From: Anaerolineae bacterium
GTDB taxonomy: Bacteria > Chloroflexota > Anaerolineae > Aggregatilineales > J027
Assembly: GCA_019913005.1 (NCBI GenBank)
Contig: JAIOHL010000171.1
Span: 1-64,000 of the forward strand
DNA: 64,000 nt
Direction: 5' to 3'
The position numbers and the translations under genes are program-made. This document shows positions 1 through 9,738 of the stretch, piece by piece. How positions within the stretch are numbered: the first letter of the stretch is position 1; every line of letters begins with the position of its first letter. The notes beneath the pieces were generated by a model, which ran no database searches, was not told the origin of the DNA, and was given only the letters and a program-made list of their open reading frames with translations.

Positions 1-30
1 GCCCGCAGTAGGTCGTCAATCACCGTGTAG

Positions 31-579
31 ATGGTTACAATTAGATGCTCGTTCATGCTGTTCTGCGCTCCGCTCGTGTGTTTGGTGACTACGATTGTGG
101 AGCGTTGCCAGCATGAACGTCAACTAGCAATCAAGGTAAAAGTATATCCCAATGATTTTCGTCCACGTACCACAATAGAAGTGGTCAGACGATTTGCAAA
201 TGGGTTTGCAAGTCAAGAAGAGTTACAGGTATCTGCGGGCGAATCTGAAGGTGCCGCATGGGACGCGGCTTTAGATGAAACCCCTAAGAAAGGCCTAACG
301 CCTTTTGAAATCGAGGCATCTGCTTCGTCGGCAGCTACAGCGGAGGCATCTGCTTGGATTGCTCAAGAAGCAGGAGATCGTGAGGCAGCAAAACTCACAG
401 TTAAGTGTGCATTGGAAGTTGTAGTGATTGCCAAAGTTGGCAGCATAATTGCAGATCAAATTTGGTTTGCGGGGTATGATGGCATCCAAGCCGATCTTGC
501 TGCGGCATTTGAACAGGCTGAAAATAGCGAAAAAGCATGGCAGTTGATAAAAGCAAGAGAATATCTGGCAGGATTATGA
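31..579 (+). CDS. hypothetical protein, possibly 5'-truncated or with misplaced start
   Basis: ORF 182 aa; Ala/Glu-rich helical C-terminal part; stop overlaps the start of the next gene (ATGA). Confidence 0.5.
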   Translation: MVTIRCSFMLFCAPLVCLVTTIVERCQHERQLAIKVKVYPNDFRPRTTIEVVRRFANGFASQEELQVSAGESEGAAWDAALDETPKKGLTPFEIEASASSAATAEASAWIAQEAGDREAAKLTVKCALEVVVIAKVGSIIADQIWFAGYDGIQADLAAAFEQAENSEKAWQLIKAREYLAGL

Positions 580-2048
580 GATTTTTTGGAATTTCTTTTA
601 GAAAGTCATTATTTTTAGTTATTTTCGCAACCTCGTTTTTTATCGCCCCTGTATATCAGAATATGCTTTGGGCACAGGACGGCGGAGAAGGCAAACCGCC
701 GGATGGGACTTCGACCATTCATGTGGTACAGCGCGGCGAAAACCTATTCCGCATTGCACAGCAATATGGCACAACTGTCGAAGCCATTGCCCAAGCCAAC
801 GGGATTACGGATACCCGGTTTATTGAGGTCGGGCAGCGTCTCTTGATTCCAAATGTGCAGGTGAGCACACCGGGGGTGAATACGACCTATGTGGTGCAAC
901 CGGGCGAAAGTCTGCGGACGATTGCGCTGAAATATCATAGCACCCTCGACAGCCTTGCCACCCTAAATGACATCACCCAACCCACGACCTTATATGCAGG
1001 CCAAACGATCACGGTACGGCAGGGGTCAGATGGCACAGAACCCCTCACCAACGTGGGGCTATATGTGGTGCAATCCGGGGATACGATTTATCGGCTGGCT
1101 GCAAAATTTGGGCTATCCATTCAAGCGATTGCCGCCGCCAACGATTGGGCCTCCGCCACTAAATCGCTCTGGCCGGGGGAATGGATTGTCATTCCGAATC
1201 ATCCCGACGCTGGGCCGTTTGTAGAAATGCCGCCGTATCTAGCAGACTTTCATATTCAGACCGTTCCCGCTAAACAAGGCGAAAGCATTGGGCTACGTTT
1301 TACCCTGCGCCAGCCCATGCAGGTCACAGGCACATTTATTGACCGCTCCATTAACCTTGACTTGGACACGACTGACCCCAACACCCCTTCCCTCAATTAC
1401 GGCGGGGTCATTGGGGTACATTCGTTCACCACACCGGGGGTGTATCCCCTGACCTTGACGTTTAGCGATGCCAATGGGGTCACTTCGACTTATCAGGTAC
1501 GGGTGAGCGTGTTGGATGGCGGCTATGGGCAGGAAAATATTGATGTACCCACTGAACGACAAGATTTATTAGATAGCACGACGGTACAAAGCGAATTAGA
1601 TCAGGTCATTACATTGGTGTCGGGTAACAGCCCTACGCGCTATTTTAATGAATTGATGGCGCTCCCGGCACCGGGAGCAGTCACATCTGGTTATGGTACA
1701 CGTCGCACCTACGCAGGCACGACAGGACTGAGTTTTCACGGTGGAGCCGATTTTGGTGGCGCAGTTGGCACACCGATTTATGCACCCGCCGGCGGGGTGG
1801 TAGTCCTAGCGGAACCATTAGAGGTACGGGGCAAAGCCATCATCATAGATCACGGATGGGGTGTTTACACCGGATATTGGCACTTGTCGGAAATTTTTGT
1901 GGAGGTCGGACAGACCATCAATAAGGGACTGCCGATTGGCGCATTGGGCAATACGGGCCTTTCTACCGGGGCGCATCTGCATTGGGAAATGTGGGTAGGC
2001 GGGGTGCAGGTCAACCCGATTCAATGGGCACAGCAATCCTTTCCTTAA
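576..2048 (+). CDS. secreted LysM-repeat M23-family peptidase
   Basis: Signal-like N-terminus from internal ATG at 576; three LysM motifs (HVVQRGENLFRIAQQYGTTVEAIAQANG, YVVQPGESLRTIA, YVVQSGDTIYRLA); C-terminal M23 motif HGGADFG...GAHLHWEM. Confidence 0.92.
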   Translation: MRFFGISFRKSLFLVIFATSFFIAPVYQNMLWAQDGGEGKPPDGTSTIHVVQRGENLFRIAQQYGTTVEAIAQANGITDTRFIEVGQRLLIPNVQVSTPGVNTTYVVQPGESLRTIALKYHSTLDSLATLNDITQPTTLYAGQTITVRQGSDGTEPLTNVGLYVVQSGDTIYRLAAKFGLSIQAIAAANDWASATKSLWPGEWIVIPNHPDAGPFVEMPPYLADFHIQTVPAKQGESIGLRFTLRQPMQVTGTFIDRSINLDLDTTDPNTPSLNYGGVIGVHSFTTPGVYPLTLTFSDANGVTSTYQVRVSVLDGGYGQENIDVPTERQDLLDSTTVQSELDQVITLVSGNSPTRYFNELMALPAPGAVTSGYGTRRTYAGTTGLSFHGGADFGGAVGTPIYAPAGGVVVLAEPLEVRGKAIIIDHGWGVYTGYWHLSEIFVEVGQTINKGLPIGALGNTGLSTGAHLHWEMWVGGVQVNPIQWAQQSFP

Positions 2049-2188
2049 TAACAAACGCTCTATTACAAGCCATTTTAACACCGGATAAACCTTGCGATTT
2101 CAACTCCCCTCCCGTTATAATGAAATGTTGGCGGAGCGTTAAATGGATTAGATGCGTTAAATTTTTACACTGAGAGGTACACAACACT

Positions 2189-3775
2189 ATGGGATCGCGC
2201 ACAGTCATGTTACGGCCCACCGAAAGCGAAACGTATTGGACGGACGATTTCCAAGTGACGGGTGATGACATCGAATATCTCTTTAATCTTTTCCTCGACA
2301 CCGAAACCCCCCTCAGCTTACGCGATCTGACCGTCAAACTCATCGAATCTCGATTGGTACAAGAACAAAATCGGATTGAACGACAAATTCAACAGGGTGA
2401 CATTTTTCAGCCCAAAAACAGCTATGCCGTTGGTCAGCATGTGGTCTTTTCGGCATTAGATTTTCATGTTGGCGAGGTTATCGGCAAACGCACGGGCAAT
2501 AATCCCGATTACGGGGATTTTGAAGTCCTCAAAGTGAAATTTGACGATGGGGTGATCCGCGAATTTGCCAGCGATTTGGCGACAGCGCATATCTTGAACA
2601 TAGATGATGAGAATCCGCTGTTATCGCCCCAGGACTCCAACACGATTTTGCGCCAGCATGGTCGGGCCATTGCGAAAAAACTGAAAGCCCGCTTTGCCGA
2701 AGAAGATGATTTGGTCTATCTGGGCGGGCGCTGGTTCCTAAAATCACTACTGGCGGATGTCGAAATTGGGCATCTGCACTTGGCGGAGGCGGTGCTGTTT
2801 ACACTGAATGGCGGGCCGCTGACGACTGAGGGGATTTATGAGCAGATCAAAGAAGTGTGGAGCGATGGCAATGTCAATCCACGCCTGCGGATATTCTCGC
2901 TCGATTATGCGCTGCAACGCGACTCCCGTTTTGATGAAGTTGGGCCAGCGGGACAAGTGCTCTGGTTCCTGCATGAAATGGAACCGGAAGCCGTCAAGAA
3001 AGTGCCCCTACCCCTGCAATATGAACCCATCCCCTATTCCAATGCCCATATCACCGATGAAATGTATGAAACCATCCTAGACATTGACGACGAGCTTTCA
3101 CCCATCGAATTTGAGGATGAAAACGAAGACGAGGATGAGGTCGAAATCACCCTCACCTATCCCTATCGTCGCACCGGAACACTGCCCCTGACCGCCCGTT
3201 TGCAACATCTCTTCCCCACTGCTTTTGAAACCACCCGCATCAAAACTACACTGGTAGATGAGCAAACTGGTGAAGAAATCCCCGGCTGGGTGGTGCGCGA
3301 ACAGGGTTATGTCTATGGCCTAGAGGAATTTTATCGGAAGTATCAAATTCCAATTGGAGCCTATGTGACCGTGCGGCGGCATGAAGACCCCAGCAAGCTG
3401 ATTATTGATTTCCGCAACCGTCGCCCACGCACCGAAAATATCCGTTTGGCGCGTCCCGAAGGCAACTTAGTGAAATTTGAAAATCACAAGCGTTCCATCG
3501 GGGCGGAATATGACGACTTGATGATTTTTGGTATTGAAGACCTCGCGGGGTTGGATGTGTTGTGGCAGCGCTATCGCCAAACGCCAATCGCTGAGATTAT
3601 GCGACGGCTGATTCCCGAATTGGCCCGACTGTCGCCCCAACAAAGTGTCCACTTGAAAACGCTGTACAGCGCGGTCAATTTGCTCCGCCGCTGCCCACCC
3701 AGCCCTATTTTTGCCACACTGGTTGAAAACCCAGACTTTGCCCATGTTGCAGGCCCCTATTGGCGCATGGCTTAA
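2189..3775 (+). CDS. conserved-looking protein of unknown function with possible HARE-HTH-like segment and acidic linker
   Basis: 528 aa ORF; segment LHLAEAVLFTLNGGPLTTEGIYEQIKEVW...RDSRFDEVGPAGQVLWFL resembles HARE-HTH; EDENEDEDEVE acidic stretch. Confidence 0.75.
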   Translation: MGSRTVMLRPTESETYWTDDFQVTGDDIEYLFNLFLDTETPLSLRDLTVKLIESRLVQEQNRIERQIQQGDIFQPKNSYAVGQHVVFSALDFHVGEVIGKRTGNNPDYGDFEVLKVKFDDGVIREFASDLATAHILNIDDENPLLSPQDSNTILRQHGRAIAKKLKARFAEEDDLVYLGGRWFLKSLLADVEIGHLHLAEAVLFTLNGGPLTTEGIYEQIKEVWSDGNVNPRLRIFSLDYALQRDSRFDEVGPAGQVLWFLHEMEPEAVKKVPLPLQYEPIPYSNAHITDEMYETILDIDDELSPIEFEDENEDEDEVEITLTYPYRRTGTLPLTARLQHLFPTAFETTRIKTTLVDEQTGEEIPGWVVREQGYVYGLEEFYRKYQIPIGAYVTVRRHEDPSKLIIDFRNRRPRTENIRLARPEGNLVKFENHKRSIGAEYDDLMIFGIEDLAGLDVLWQRYRQTPIAEIMRRLIPELARLSPQQSVHLKTLYSAVNLLRRCPPSPIFATLVENPDFAHVAGPYWRMA

Positions 3776-3827
3776 CCGAGGCGCACCAAGCATTTGCGCC
3801 AGCACCAATGACCAAGGAGAGTGACCT

Positions 3828-4253
3828 ATGACCCATATAGCGGATGGTCGTACCCGCAGTATCAAACCCACCCTTGATACACCCTTTCATATTGACTATC
3901 AATGGTGGGAAAAAGAATCGCAAGATTTACGCTCCTATCTGATCAGTCTGCTGCCTGAAGACCGCCGAGCCATCCTAACCGAACAAGCGGAACTGTCCGA
4001 AATTGATGTGATTGACCCCCAGACAGCCGAGGTGCGCAAGATTGACCCCTTTGAACAAGCCCTACGCGAAACCGAGATTGATTTTAATGGAACCTCGTTG
4101 GTAGATTCTGTTTTTCAGCTTTTTTTGAAAAATGGAAACAAGCCTTTGACGCCCAATGAGTTAGGTGAGTTAACAGGTCGTCCGGCAACGACGATTTTGC
4201 GAACGCTGGCGGGGACACGCATCTATCGCGGCTTGCGTCCGATTATTGAATAG
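3828..4253 (+). CDS. hypothetical protein with C-terminal helix-turn-helix-like segment
   Basis: 141 aa ORF directly downstream of the 528-aa gene; C-term KPLTPNELGELTGRPATTILRTLAGTRIYRGLRPI. Confidence 0.65.
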   Translation: MTHIADGRTRSIKPTLDTPFHIDYQWWEKESQDLRSYLISLLPEDRRAILTEQAELSEIDVIDPQTAEVRKIDPFEQALRETEIDFNGTSLVDSVFQLFLKNGNKPLTPNELGELTGRPATTILRTLAGTRIYRGLRPIIE

Positions 4254-4388
4254 AAAGGCGTCCCCACCCCATCCCCAATGCTTGGAGAGGGGCGTGAATA
4301 AATGCCCTATTTGAACAAAAGCAACCCGCTTCTTTTAATACATGGACTGGAACGTCAGCACGTCTGATGATAGAATAAAACAATGTTA

Positions 4389-4461
4389 GCCCTTGTAGCT
4401 CAGGGGATAGAGCGACGGTCTTCTAAACCGCAGGTCGGGAGTTCGAATCTCTCCAAGGGCG
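4389..4461 (+). tRNA. tRNA-Arg (anticodon UCU)
   Basis: 7-bp acceptor GCCCTTG/CAAGGGC, D-arm GTAGCTCAGG, anticodon loop CTTCTAA, T-arm GGGAGTTCGAATCTCTC. Confidence 0.93.
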
Positions 4462-4809
4462 TATCAAAAAACTTCAGGCTGTTTATAAGCCAAGAATAGT
4501 GTCACCAACTATTCTTTTTGTTTGGGGCGTTATGGCAGTCAATAGACACCCACTCAAAGTCGCACCTCGTCAGATACGCCTATCGCCTCATCACCTTGCT
4601 CCAAATCGCCTTTCTGATTTGGCTTTCCCCAACGCCCGTGTTATAGTGCAACCCAATTCGATAAGAGTGTTAGCACCTTTTTGCTTGACTCGACTCCCGA
4701 CAGAATTTGGGAGATGCATCCCATGAATCTGCCCTAATATATAGAATATCCAACTCCTGCTCATTGGTCTCATCTGGTACTTTTCATCGCGGTCTAAGAG
4801 AACGCAGTC

Positions 4810-6417
4810 GTGGAGAAAAAAATGGTCGTCTGGCGATGGCTCCATAACATTCCTTTAGCTGATCCCCTCGAGCGAAAACTTGCCCCTATTCTCCAGCTTG
4901 CCCTGATTGTCATCTTGGTGGCTGCCCCCATCAATTTTTTGATAGAAGCCAGGATAGGTGACGTTCCTCCTGATATGGGAGGCAGCGTAATCTTTATCAG
5001 TATCTGTCTAATCGCGTTGGGCTTAATGCGGCGAGGGTATTTTAAGGCCGCTGCTTGGATATTCATGGTGGTGATTTTGTTAGGAAATAATACCCGCCTA
5101 ATGCGTGCGCCCATGCAGGATGCCGATGAAGCTTTGCTGACCTTTTTCGTACCGATCACCATTGCAGGGGTATTGTTGGGGCGAAGAATCTTACTTCTTA
5201 TGCTTGGCATAAGTTCCCTGATTGCCCTTGGCAATGCGGAGAAATTGGGGACGATTACCATTGTTGTGTTTTTTCTCAACGCCGCCATCGTCAGTTTTCT
5301 GATTGATCTACTGGGACACACGTTGCGCAATGAACTAAAGATTGCGCTCATCGGTAATCAAGAACTAGAGCAGGCACACCAAGCCCTTGAAGCCTCCTCA
5401 GCCGAGATTTTCAAACTTAACGAACGGCTTACAATCACACTAAAAAGCATTGGCGATGGCGTCATTACCACCGATGCTCAAGTACGTGTTTCGCTTTTGA
5501 ACGCGGTGGCGGAACACCTAACGGGTTGGACACAGGCAGAAGCCGAAGGGCAACCCCTCTCGCAAGTCTTTCATATTATCAATGAAGAGACCCGCCAAGT
5601 TGTTGAAAACCCAGCCGAAAAGGTCATGCGCGAAGGAATTACGGTGGGTTTAGCCAATCACACGCTACTGCTTGCCAAAGATGGGCGAGAAATACCCATT
5701 GATGACAGTGGTGCGCCCATAACTGATAGCCGGGGCATGATTGCAGGGGTCGTGCTGGTTTTCCGTGACATCAGCGAACGCAGGCGGGCCGAAATGCGCG
5801 AAACGGAATTAATCGCCTCCAAAGAACGCCAACGCCTCGCCAGAGAACTACATGATTCGGTTAGTCAAACACTTTTTACCACCAGTGTCATTGCAGGAAG
5901 CCTGCCCAGTCTGTTTGAATCCAATACCGAGCGCGGTCTACACCAGTTGGCGGAACTTCACGACCTGACCCGAGGCGCAATGGCCGAGATGCGTACCCTA
6001 CTACTTGAACTTCGTCCTGAAAACGTCGTCAAAACGAGTTTTGGAACGCTTATACATCAGTTGGGAAATGTCGCACAGGCACGCCAGAAAATCGCGGTTT
6101 CAATCCTGACCCGAGGAGATGACAGGCAGTCGCTGCCAGAAGCGGTCCATCTCGCTCTCTATCGCATTGCGCAGGAGAGCCTGAACAACACCATCAATCA
6201 TGGCGACGCGAAACAAGTACGAATACGACTTAATCGCAGTCCCGACAGTCTAGAATTGGTCATTGTGGATGATGGGCAAGGTTTTGATGTGAGTCAGGCC
6301 TATTCCGGTTTTGGATTGACCTCCATGCGCGAACGGGCGGCAAGTATAAGGGCCGTCCTTAAGATACAAAGCAAAGTTGGACTGGGGACAAGAGTAAAAG
6401 CAATTTGGAAAGCATGA
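4810..6417 (+). CDS. membrane PAS sensor histidine kinase (HisKA_3/NarL-type)
   Basis: N-terminal TM segments; PAS region; ERQRLARELHDSVSQTLF H-box; HATPase VDDGQGFD...GFGLTSMRERA. Confidence 0.92.
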   Translation: MEKKMVVWRWLHNIPLADPLERKLAPILQLALIVILVAAPINFLIEARIGDVPPDMGGSVIFISICLIALGLMRRGYFKAAAWIFMVVILLGNNTRLMRAPMQDADEALLTFFVPITIAGVLLGRRILLLMLGISSLIALGNAEKLGTITIVVFFLNAAIVSFLIDLLGHTLRNELKIALIGNQELEQAHQALEASSAEIFKLNERLTITLKSIGDGVITTDAQVRVSLLNAVAEHLTGWTQAEAEGQPLSQVFHIINEETRQVVENPAEKVMREGITVGLANHTLLLAKDGREIPIDDSGAPITDSRGMIAGVVLVFRDISERRRAEMRETELIASKERQRLARELHDSVSQTLFTTSVIAGSLPSLFESNTERGLHQLAELHDLTRGAMAEMRTLLLELRPENVVKTSFGTLIHQLGNVAQARQKIAVSILTRGDDRQSLPEAVHLALYRIAQESLNNTINHGDAKQVRIRLNRSPDSLELVIVDDGQGFDVSQAYSGFGLTSMRERAASIRAVLKIQSKVGLGTRVKAIWKA

Positions 6418-6552
6418 CGTTTACCCTCAAGATTTTATTATGCAGCAGAGTCTTATATAATTACTTTTGGAATCCCGTATTTAGTATATTCTGCCCTGTG
6501 CTTGTATTCGACCGATTGACAATGTAGTAAATAAGCTAGGTAGGTAATACAC

Positions 6553-6939
6553 GTGGAATCGCAAGTAAAACGCATCATTCTCATAGATGACAATGCAAGG
6601 GTACGGCAAGGTTTGTCGCTTTTTTTTGAGCTACTGGATGGCTGGGAGGTGATCGCCGAAGGCAGCAATGGGCAACAGGCCATTGAGTTGTGTGGCAGTC
6701 TTCAGCCCGACATTGTAATTATGGATTTGCTAATGCCCGTGATGGATGGCATAACCGCTACCCGTCATATTCGTGAGCAATACCCCCACATCAAAGTGAT
6801 CGCCCTGACCAGCGCAACAGTAGAGACTGATGTACAAGCCGCGCTGGAGGCTGGTGCAGTGGCAGTGCTTCGCAAATATCACTCCAGAGACGAGATCGAA
6901 GCCATTCTTTGGGACGTTGCTGCTATGGATAATCCTTAG
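6553..6939 (+). CDS. single-domain response regulator receiver
   Basis: RIILIDDNARVRQGL, DIVIMDLLMPVMDG, ALTSA, K; ORF ends after the receiver, no LuxR HTH. Confidence 0.9.
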   Translation: MESQVKRIILIDDNARVRQGLSLFFELLDGWEVIAEGSNGQQAIELCGSLQPDIVIMDLLMPVMDGITATRHIREQYPHIKVIALTSATVETDVQAALEAGAVAVLRKYHSRDEIEAILWDVAAMDNP

Positions 6940-7121
6940 CCAGCTTTTAGCTCCATACTACTCATTTATTGGCGTAGTGACCAAAAATAGAACACGGTTA
7001 ATTTAACGCTATCCTAGTGCTTTAGAACAAAAAAAGAGGATGAGCGGTAACCCAGCCGATTGCGATTATGGCGTCGTGTATCATCCATGCAGTAATTGCC
7101 GCTCAATCCACCCAAACGGAG

Positions 7122-7490
7122 TCATTTTTCAAATGTTAGCTCGTCGCCAATGGCTACGCGCTCCAAAATGGAAGGGCGGGCTTCAATAAAATATTGGGCG
7201 GGAGATTCGGGGGCGTAATAGGGTCGCCACGGCTTGGCAAGTTTGGCATCTACCACCTTGAGATTTTCATCCAACCAAACCACCCCGATTGCGAAAAACA
7301 CAAACAGCATATGAATGGTGGTGTTGGTTTTGCTGGGGGCGCGATAGACAAAAATGAGGCCTTCATCTTCGGGCAGGCCGGGACGCAGCATCAATCCACG
7401 AAAATGATCCCAACCGTTGGTGTACCAATGGCCTTTTGGCAAAACGACGGCGTTACGGGTGACATTATAGACGGTACGAATTCGAGCCAT
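7122..7490 (-). CDS. DUF192 family protein
   Basis: Pattern W..RFRGLM.R..L....GL.F.Y....  ...IHMLFVFF.I.VVWLDE...VVD; start set at internal ATG 7490. Confidence 0.85.
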   Translation of the reverse strand: MARIRTVYNVTRNAVVLPKGHWYTNGWDHFRGLMLRPGLPEDEGLIFVYRAPSKTNTTIHMLFVFFAIGVVWLDENLKVVDAKLAKPWRPYYAPESPAQYFIEARPSILERVAIGDELTFEK

Positions 7491-7536
7491 GATTACTAAT
7501 CCCCACCCATAAAAATAAGAAAAAACAACCACTATC

Positions 7537-7570
7537 AAAAAAACAAAAAAGGGCGATCCACAAATCGCCC
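7537..7570 (-). terminator. Rho-independent terminator downstream of the LysM gene
   Basis: Perfect stem GGGCGAT/ATCGCCC (7551-7570) followed on the minus strand by a T-rich run. Confidence 0.8.
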
Positions 7571-7599
7571 CGATAGACAAATTTCAGCACGCCTCACAG

Positions 7600-9093
7600 T
7601 TAGCGCGGGATAATTAGTCGCTGACCGACAAAAATCTGGTTCGGGTTGTAGAGGGCGTTCGCTTGTGCAATACGATCCCATGTCAGGTTATAACGCAGGC
7701 CGATGCGGAAAATATTCTCACCGGGCTGTACCAGATGGACGACGTAATTGGTATAGCCGCTGCCATACGCCCCACCAGTACCGTAAATTGGTTGGGCAGG
7801 AACAGGCTGTTGACCACCCGTGCCGACTGTGCCACCCACGCAGGTCGCTCCCGCGCCGGGGATCCGCAACTGCTGGCCGATATAGATGGCATGGGGGTTC
7901 AAAATGCCGTTACATTGGGCAATCGTGTTGGCCGTCATGTTAAAGCGCAGGCCGATGCGGAACAGCGTATCACCCGCCTGTACCACATAAATGCCGTTGG
8001 CTAATGAGCCTTCACCACCGCCGGGGGCAACCGTCGTGATCGGAGTAACAGGTGATGGATTGACGGGCTGGCCCTGACCTGCGGGTACAGGAATAATGAG
8101 CCGCTGCCCGACATAAATCAAGCCGCTGGAAGCAAGGCCGTTGGCTTGGGTAATGGCATCTACCGAACTGCTGTACCGGACGGCCAGATCAATCACCGTG
8201 TCACCTGCGATGACCACATATTCCAACTGATTGGGGAACGTGGCTTGGTAAGGCGGCGTTGGGGTTATGCTGGCGGGAGTCGTCGGGACAACCGTAATGG
8301 TGACAGGCGTGGTCGGGGCAGGAGTCGTAGGCGCTGGCGTCGTCGCAGTAACCGTCACAGGGGTCGTAGGTGCTGGCGTGGTCGGGGCAGGAGTCGTAGG
8401 CGCTGGCGTCGTCGCAGTAACCGTCACAGGGACAGAACCACTGGACACCAATGACGCCTTATCCACATAAATGTTATTGACGCCAACCGCGCCGGAAACC
8501 GTGCTGCGGACATACACCGTGACGGATGTCCCCAACGACACCGTGTCGATGGTGATTTCACGATATTCATCATAATATTCGATGGGGGTTGACCAGACAA
8601 TCGCGCTGCTGGTGGGGTCGGTGCCGCCATTGGGATCAATGCCCACGCTGACCTTGACGCCCTGCGGCTGAATGGAGGTGTTAGGGTCTTCAAAGGTGGC
8701 GGATGACCAAATGTAAATATTGGCGGCAAAACGCAGATTTTCACCTGCCGCGACGGGCACACGCTGGAATAGGCCGCCGTCATGGGTCGCAAAAAAGGTA
8801 TTGTATTCTTGGGCCGCCGAGCCACTCAGTACACGGTTGGTTGGTGCAGGTTGATAATCTGGCTCTAAATTGACGGACGAATCCGCACCTGCCGGGGGTG
8901 GGAGGTGCCAAGGCTGCCAACTGGGGGCGACCTGCTTGGTGCTATCCCCGCCAATGGCGACGAAATTTCCTTCAAAATCGGGATTTTGGAGTAATTCTTG
9001 GCCTTGTTGAGCTATCGCAGGCGTGGAAGTTGGAATGAGTATGCCGACAAGAACGATAATTAAAACAATTGTGGTAAAACGGACTGACAGCAT
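7600..9093 (-). CDS. secreted protein with Thr/Pro linker and three LysM domains
   Basis: Signal peptide from ATG 9093; TPAPTTP repeats; three LysM motifs ending in L.IP. Confidence 0.88.
   Translation of the reverse strand: MLSVRFTTIVLIIVLVGILIPTSTPAIAQQGQELLQNPDFEGNFVAIGGDSTKQVAPSWQPWHLPPPAGADSSVNLEPDYQPAPTNRVLSGSAAQEYNTFFATHDGGLFQRVPVAAGENLRFAANIYIWSSATFEDPNTSIQPQGVKVSVGIDPNGGTDPTSSAIVWSTPIEYYDEYREITIDTVSLGTSVTVYVRSTVSGAVGVNNIYVDKASLVSSGSVPVTVTATTPAPTTPAPTTPAPTTPVTVTATTPAPTTPAPTTPVTITVVPTTPASITPTPPYQATFPNQLEYVVIAGDTVIDLAVRYSSSVDAITQANGLASSGLIYVGQRLIIPVPAGQGQPVNPSPVTPITTVAPGGGEGSLANGIYVVQAGDTLFRIGLRFNMTANTIAQCNGILNPHAIYIGQQLRIPGAGATCVGGTVGTGGQQPVPAQPIYGTGGAYGSGYTNYVVHLVQPGENIFRIGLRYNLTWDRIAQANALYNPNQIFVGQRLIIPR
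8306..8431. repeat. 57-bp direct repeat (69-bp period) coding the TPAPTTP linker
   Basis: GGCGTGGTCGGGGCAGGAGTCGTAGGCGCTGGCGTCGTCGCAGTAACCGTCACAGGG at 8306-8362 and again at 8375-8431. Confidence 0.9.
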
Positions 9094-9174
9094 GTGAGTC
9101 CCCTTAAACTGTATAGGCAGATCTATTTTATTGTGCAATCCTTAGACAATTTATGCAAGCAGGTGAGCATACTG

Positions 9175-9633
9175 TTAGCCAAGACGTCCGACATCGCGGA
9201 GTACGTCTTCAACACTTGCCATCAAAACCTTGGGGCCAAAGGGCTTGGTTACGTAAGCGTTCACTTTGGCGATATGTAAACCCAATACGCGATCAATACT
9301 TTGCGCTTTGGCCGTGACAATAATCACGGGCGTATCTTTCATTGACTCGCGGTTTTTCATTTGTTGATACACTTCCCAACCGTCCATGTCTGGCATCATC
9401 AGATCAAGCAGCACAAGGTCGGGTTTTACATCTTCAATCAGTTGAAGCCCTTCTCGACCACCGCTCGCACCATACACCTTATACATCGGCTGGTCGGGTC
9501 TGGCATCTTTATCACGCCGAGTCAATACCAACCGGACAAGATCAATCATCTCCGGCTCGTCTTCGATATATACAACCTGAATCGTGTCCACTTCAGACGA
9601 CATAGCTCTGGCGCAAAAATTGCGTCCTTTCAT
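9175..9633 (-). CDS. response regulator receiver protein
   Basis: VVYIEDEPEMIDLV, DLVLLDLMMPDMDGWEV, VTAKA, KPFGP. Confidence 0.9.
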   Translation of the reverse strand: MKGRNFCARAMSSEVDTIQVVYIEDEPEMIDLVRLVLTRRDKDARPDQPMYKVYGASGGREGLQLIEDVKPDLVLLDLMMPDMDGWEVYQQMKNRESMKDTPVIIVTAKAQSIDRVLGLHIAKVNAYVTKPFGPKVLMASVEDVLRDVGRLG

Positions 9634-9738
9634 CTGGTCAAATAGGGCCTTAACGCTTTTTGTAGTCTACCACAAGCAAGACCTGATAGCCAATCGGATT
9701 TAGCGCGTTTTCCCATTCTAACCCTTTATTAACGGTTT

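Noticed and set aside
4255-4300. CCCCACCCC...GGAGAGGGG sequence after the 141-aa gene as a regulatory element
   Set aside because: Imperfect pairing and no T-run; could be a generic intergenic repeat but only one copy noticed.
8306-8431. Regular repeats considered as a CRISPR array
   Set aside because: Two 57-bp copies with a 12-bp spacing inside an in-frame coding linker; no cas genes.
8146-8470. Plus-strand ORFs rich in Gly/Arg or Val/Gly opposite the LysM gene
   Set aside because: Antisense shadows of the Thr/Pro-coding repeat; no independent support.
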